Source of the DNA: an uncultured Variovorax sp.
GTDB taxonomy: Bacteria > Pseudomonadota > Gammaproteobacteria > Burkholderiales > Burkholderiaceae
Reading direction: 5' to 3'
Length of the DNA stretch: 8,986 nucleotides
Assembly (NCBI GenBank): GCA_946478645.1
Contig: CAMLCW010000208.1
Coordinates: 1 to 8,986, forward strand
Shown here: positions 5,679 through 8,986 of the stretch, one piece after another
Numbering within the stretch: position 1 is the stretch's first letter
Layout: each line of letters begins with the position of its first letter
Translations under genes and position numbers: made by a program
The notes under the pieces: model-generated
Told to the model about the DNA's origin: nothing
Database searches by the model: none
What the model saw: the letters and a program-made list of their open reading frames with translations, nothing else

Positions 5679-7943
5679 TCATTTGCTTTCGAACCGGGTT
5701 GCACCATCCCACTCGGGATCCTGGGGCCGCAACGCCATCGAGGCTAATCGCTGCGCATAGAGCTGGTAAAGGACTTTTTTGGCATCCTCGGCGAGCAAAG
5801 GGTCGAGCAGGTTTCGACCGGTCGCCCAGTCCTGGCGCCGGTAGGCGGCGAGCACCTCGGCCCAGCGCTGCAGCGTCTCGGCCTGCAGGGGGTCACCGCC
5901 GGATTCCTGCCCGGGTTCGAGCGCGAGCGGCGTGAACACCGAGACGGGTTGCGCCCTGCCCCTGACGAGAACGCTGTCGAGTTCCTGCCAGACGAAGCCG
6001 GGCGCCAGTTCACGCGTGGCGCCGCTCGCGACGATCTCCACGCCGTAGTACGCACTCAGGCCTTCGAGGCGCGAGGCCAGGTTGACGGCGTCGCCCACCA
6101 CCGTATAGCTGCGCCGCGCCGCGGAGCCCATGTCGCCCACGCTCATCACGCCGCTGTTGATCCCGATGCCGACGCTGACCTCGGGTCGCCCGTCGGCCAC
6201 GTGGCTGCTGTTGAGTTCGCGCACGGCCTGCGCCATGTCGAGCGCGGCGCGCACGGCCAGCGTGGCATGGTTCGCCGTCTCGATGGGCGCGCCCCAGAAG
6301 GCCATGACGCAGTCGCCCATGTACTTGTCGACGGTGCCGCGGTGGGCGCTGATGATGGCCGCGAGCCGGCTGAAGTGCTTGTTGAGGAAGGCCTGCACGT
6401 CGGCCGGCGGCATGTGCTCGGAGATGCGCGTGAACTCGCGCATGTCGCAGAACATGACGGTCATCTGCCTGCTCTGGGCGCGCATGCTGTAGTGCCCGGG
6501 TTTGACCAGCATCTCGTCGACCAGTTGCGGCGGCACGTAGGTGCCGAACAGCCGGACCAGGCCGCGCCGCGCGCGGGCCTCGACGAAATAGCCCCATCCC
6601 ATGTTGAGCACGAAGGCCAGCGTCGCCATGACCAGCATCGAAGCCAGCGGCAGCACGAGGTTGAACCCGAGGTAGAGCCAGGTGTTGGCTCCCACGATCG
6701 CGGCGATGGTGCCGATGCCGAGCAGCACCGCGCGCGACGCCTGGAGCAGCGTGAGGCCCAGCGCGAGGATGAGTCCTGCGGCGAGGATGTTGAGCACCTC
6801 GTAGCCCGTGGTGTAGTCAGGCACCGAGAGCAGGCGGCGGTCGAGCATGGCCGAGACGAGGTTGGCATGCACCTCGACGCCCGGAAAGGCCGAACTCACC
6901 GGGGTGGCCCGCAGATCCTGCAGTCCGGGCGCCGTGGCCCCGACGAGCACGATGCGCCCCTTCAGCTCGCCGGGGGCGAGCCGCCCTTCGAGCACGTCGG
7001 CGGCCGGCACGTAGCGGAACGATCCCCCCTGCTCGCCGCCCGGGCCGCGGTAGGGAACCTGCATGCGCGCGGCCTCGTCCACCGGAATGCGCAGGCCGCC
7101 GACGATCAGCGAATTGAGCCGGGACTCGCCGGCCGCATCCGCAAAGGCCGGCAGCACGGCCGGCGAGCCGTTGGCGAGCCGGTAGACCGAGAGCCCGAAG
7201 GATTCGTAGTAGCGCGGCGGCCCGTGCCCGCTCTCGTAGCGCGCGATGAGCGGCACGGAACGGATGACGCCGTCGTCGGCCGAGTGATGGAGCGTGTTGA
7301 GAAACCCCGAGGCCGGGGCGGCGGCCGCGAGCACGGGCAGGCTCGCGCCGAAGCCGTTCCAGCCGGTGGCGTAGCCGATGCCGGGCGGAAAGGCATCGGC
7401 CTCGAGCAGCGGCGCCGCCGGCAAGGCGCCCATCGTCGATGGTTTCTCGGTACGCGTGAAGTAGTAGCCGAGCGCCACGGGCTGGCCTTCGAGGGCCCGG
7501 GCAAAGACGAGGTCGTTGTCGAGCACGGGCGCGAGGCGCTCCACTTCGGCACCGAGCGCCGGCACCTCGCGCAGCGGCCCGCGTGCGATCTGGCGCAGAT
7601 GGTCCAGGCCCGAGCTGCGATCGGGCTCGATGAACATCACGTCGAAACCCACCACGGCCGCCTGCTGCCGTTGCATGAGCTCCGTGGTGAGCCGCGCGAG
7701 CTTGTCGCGCCCCCAGGGCCATTGGCCCTGCCGCGCGAGGCTGTCGTCGTCGACGTCGATGATCACGATGCGCGGATCGAAGGTGCGCGGCATGGTGGCG
7801 CGCAGGCGGGTGTCGTAGATCAGGCGGTCGAGGCGGTCGAGCGCGTTCAGGTGCCATGCGCCCATCGCGTGCGTCAGCGCCACCAGCACCGGCACCAGCG
7901 TGATGGCGATGCGCGGCCAGTGTCGCCCCAGCGTTTTTTTCAT
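5679..7943 (-). CDS. CHASE2-domain transmembrane class III adenylate cyclase
   Basis: This 754-residue enzyme would convert ATP to cAMP in response to an extracytoplasmic cue. Residues 11-28 form an N-terminal membrane segment. Residues about 35-375 are a CHASE2 sensor domain (IVIIDVDDDSLARQGQWPW, VVGFDVMFIEPD, GRIVLVGATAPGLQDL, FPGVEVHANLVSAML). Three hydrophobic segments span about 382-446. The cyclase domain (about 488-672) keeps both metal-binding Asp (D500 in VMFCDMREFT, D544 in KYMGDCVMAFW). K540 and T614 are the adenine-selecting pair, and N621 and R625 (GDAVNLASRLE) the transition-state residues; Lys/Thr indicates class IIIb and ATP rather than GTP. A helical tail follows the cyclase domain, with Trp-rich positions and a WDGATRFESK end common in CHASE2 cyclases. 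The ATG at 7943 opens with a seven-A run and has no clear ribosome site; it lies 42 bases after the FHA gene and may depend on its translation. The CHASE2 ligand is unknown. Confidence 0.92.
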   Translation of the reverse strand: MKKTLGRHWPRIAITLVPVLVALTHAMGAWHLNALDRLDRLIYDTRLRATMPRTFDPRIVIIDVDDDSLARQGQWPWGRDKLARLTTELMQRQQAAVVGFDVMFIEPDRSSGLDHLRQIARGPLREVPALGAEVERLAPVLDNDLVFARALEGQPVALGYYFTRTEKPSTMGALPAAPLLEADAFPPGIGYATGWNGFGASLPVLAAAAPASGFLNTLHHSADDGVIRSVPLIARYESGHGPPRYYESFGLSVYRLANGSPAVLPAFADAAGESRLNSLIVGGLRIPVDEAARMQVPYRGPGGEQGGSFRYVPAADVLEGRLAPGELKGRIVLVGATAPGLQDLRATPVSSAFPGVEVHANLVSAMLDRRLLSVPDYTTGYEVLNILAAGLILALGLTLLQASRAVLLGIGTIAAIVGANTWLYLGFNLVLPLASMLVMATLAFVLNMGWGYFVEARARRGLVRLFGTYVPPQLVDEMLVKPGHYSMRAQSRQMTVMFCDMREFTRISEHMPPADVQAFLNKHFSRLAAIISAHRGTVDKYMGDCVMAFWGAPIETANHATLAVRAALDMAQAVRELNSSHVADGRPEVSVGIGINSGVMSVGDMGSAARRSYTVVGDAVNLASRLEGLSAYYGVEIVASGATRELAPGFVWQELDSVLVRGRAQPVSVFTPLALEPGQESGGDPLQAETLQRWAEVLAAYRRQDWATGRNLLDPLLAEDAKKVLYQLYAQRLASMALRPQDPEWDGATRFESK

Positions 7944-7985
7944 GGCGTCAGGCGTTCGCGAGGGCGTGCAGCAGGCAAAGGCCCC

Positions 7986-8645
7986 TCAGACCCGCACGAA
8001 TTCCATGCGTGTCTCGCCGCTGAGCTCGAGCACGTCGCGCTCCTGCAGCGGCACCGCTTCGGTGCCGAGCGGCGCGCCGTTGAGCGTGACGGCGCCCATG
8101 ACGCTGGCGGCCACATAGCCCTGGCGTCGGCGCGTGACCACCGCCACCGCCACGCCCGGCCGACCGACGGTGGTGACCACTTTCTGCAGCGAGACCTCCT
8201 GCCCGGGCTCGCTGCCCGAGAGCATGCGCAGCACGGGCGTGCCGAAACTCATCAACGCGCCGGTTTCCGTGGGTGCCGACGACAGCGGCATGGGTTCCGA
8301 GAAGCCGCTGCGCCCGGACGCCTCGGGCGCTGCCGCCGCGCTCGCCGCCGGGTTGTTGCGCGCGCGGAAACGGATCCGGCAGCCGCCGATGTCGATCACG
8401 TCGTTCTCGCGCAGCACCTGCTTCCGAACCAGGTGTCCGTTGACGTAGGTGCCGTTGGTGCTGTCCAGGTCTTCGATTTCGACCTCGCCGCCGCGCTTCA
8501 TGTGCAGCAACGCATGCTCGCCGCTGACGGCGGGATTGTCGATCACGATGTCGTTGTAGGCGCGTCGGCCGAGGGTCGTCCGGTCCTTGGCGAGCGCGAA
8601 CTGCCCGACGACCTCTCCCTCGATCGCAATGATCATTTTCGGCAT
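7986..8645 (-). CDS. FHA-domain protein with a degenerate second FHA-like half
   Basis: This 219-residue cytoplasmic protein should bind phosphothreonine peptides. The N-terminal FHA domain (about residues 3-95) has every core residue: G26-R27, S41 and H44 (VSGEHA), and N64 in DSTNGTYVNG, followed by LRENDVIDIGG. An Ala/Ser/Pro linker (about 98-130) follows. The second half (about 136-219) repeats the outline: VGRPG at 160-164, VTLNG at 186-190 matching TYVNG, and LQERDVLELSG at 200-210 matching LRENDVIDIGG. It has no SxxH and lacks the Asn of STNG, so it probably does not bind phosphothreonine itself. The ATG at 8645 is chosen because MPKMIIAIEGEVVGQF starts the domain and GGGGA lies about 8 bases upstream; open frame further upstream is not protein-like. 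It lies between a PP2C phosphatase and a cyclase, suggesting it connects Ser/Thr phosphorylation to cAMP production. The kinase, if any, would be outside the window. Confidence 0.88.
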   Translation of the reverse strand: MPKMIIAIEGEVVGQFALAKDRTTLGRRAYNDIVIDNPAVSGEHALLHMKRGGEVEIEDLDSTNGTYVNGHLVRKQVLRENDVIDIGGCRIRFRARNNPAASAAAAPEASGRSGFSEPMPLSSAPTETGALMSFGTPVLRMLSGSEPGQEVSLQKVVTTVGRPGVAVAVVTRRRQGYVAASVMGAVTLNGAPLGTEAVPLQERDVLELSGETRMEFVRV

Positions 8646-8680
8646 GGCCGAGTCCCCGATTGCATGTTTTCCTGTCGACC

Positions 8681-8714
8681 GCAGGCCGGCGCGACGGTCT
8701 GTCGCCAAGCCTGC
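8681..8714 (-). other. Two-tier stem-loop between the PP2C and FHA genes
   Basis: Three bases after the PP2C stop, on the minus strand, GCAGGC (8714-8709) pairs with GCCTGC (8686-8681). Nested inside, GCGAC (8705-8701) pairs with GTCGC (8695-8691) around a 5-base loop. The two stems are separated by small internal loops of 3 and 4 bases. No U-tract follows. It could be a weak attenuator or a processing/stability element; no promoter is evident in this 71-base gap. Confidence 0.38.
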
Positions 8715-8716
8715 AA

Positions 8717-8986
8717 CTATGCGGCTTCCGGCGCGCCGCCCGCACGCGCCCTGGCCAGGACAACGGAGATGTTGTCGCGGCCTCCATTGTCGTTTGCAAC
8801 TGCAATCAAAAGAGAGGCCTTCTGCTGCAACCCCATGTCCTGGGCCAAAAGCGTGAAAAGCTGCGCATCGGGAACCATCTCGCTGAGCCCGTCGGAGCAA
8901 AGCATGTAGAGGTCGCCGGGCCGGGCCGTGTGCTCGTGGGTCTCGAGCACGACCTGCGGCTCGACGCCGACCGCGCGCGTCACGAG
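8717..8986 (-). CDS. PP2C-family Ser/Thr protein phosphatase, C-terminal fragment
   Basis: About 90 C-terminal residues of a PP2C (PPM) phosphatase are visible; the 5' part lies beyond the window. LVTRAVGVEP corresponds to the conserved LTRALG element. ARPGDLYMLCSDGLSEMV contains the metal-binding Asp of the GD-LLCSDGL motif, and ANDNGGRDNISVVLAR contains the GG-DN motif with the last metal-binding Asp. Such bacterial phosphatases (PrpC/Stp1 type) remove phosphate from Ser/Thr kinase substrates and need Mn or Mg. The GTG at 8983 is internal and not a start. The gene precedes the FHA gene by 71 bases in the same direction, a common pairing of phosphatase and phosphothreonine reader. Confidence 0.88.
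   Translation of the reverse strand, partial: LVTRAVGVEPQVVLETHEHTARPGDLYMLCSDGLSEMVPDAQLFTLLAQDMGLQQKASLLIAVANDNGGRDNISVVLARARAGGAPEAA

Noticed and set aside
5651..5707. Upstream ATG at 5707 for the phosphodiesterase
   Set aside because: It would overlap the cyclase stop and add 19 residues (MVQPGSKANDHGL...) that do not resemble the family N-terminus; the ATG at 5650 begins directly at the first strand of the MBL fold.
5949..8909. Nearly 1,000-codon plus-strand open frame opposite the cyclase, FHA and phosphatase genes
   Set aside because: It spans three well-supported minus-strand genes, reads as His/Arg/Ala-rich sequence with no domain, and has no plausible ribosome site. High GC explains the lack of stops.

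Overview
The window looks like one end of a draft-assembly contig from a high-GC betaproteobacterium. A Comamonadaceae member such as Variovorax or Acidovorax would fit, judging by GC-rich codon use, PilY1 and pilin style and gene order; this is inference, because no rRNA or other marker gene is present. Bases 1-26 are the 3' part of an Illumina TruSeq adapter, so the truncation of the first gene is an assembly artefact.

Region 1 (27-3488, + strand) is a large, 5'-truncated pilY1/pilC gene. It encodes a type IV pilus tip-associated adhesin with a PA14 domain near the visible N-terminus and a C-terminal beta-propeller. Region 2 (3505-4665, - strand) converges on pilY1 and holds two paralogous type IVa pilins: a well-formed major-type pilin (pilA-like, 4138-4665) and, 129 bases downstream, a divergent copy (3505-4008). 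The divergent copy has Tyr at mature position 1 and lacks Pro22. A strong stem-loop lies between the pilin genes. The 184-base non-coding stretch 4666-4849 carries a good ribosome binding site, a candidate sigma-54 promoter, a 10-bp inverted repeat bracketing that promoter, and repeated GCGACAAA elements further upstream.

Region 3 (4850-8986, - strand) is a compact signalling cluster. In transcription order it holds the C-terminal end of a PP2C-type Ser/Thr phosphatase, an FHA-domain protein with a degenerate second FHA-like half, a CHASE2 membrane-sensor class III adenylate cyclase, and a class II-like metallo-beta-lactamase-fold cyclic-nucleotide phosphodiesterase. The gaps are 71, 42 and 28 bases, consistent with one operon.

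Taken together, the window puts a possible complete cAMP circuit (phosphoprotein input, synthesis, degradation) directly upstream of pilin genes and facing a tip adhesin. In Pseudomonas aeruginosa, cAMP and PilY1 are linked in surface sensing. A functional link here is an inference from gene order only.
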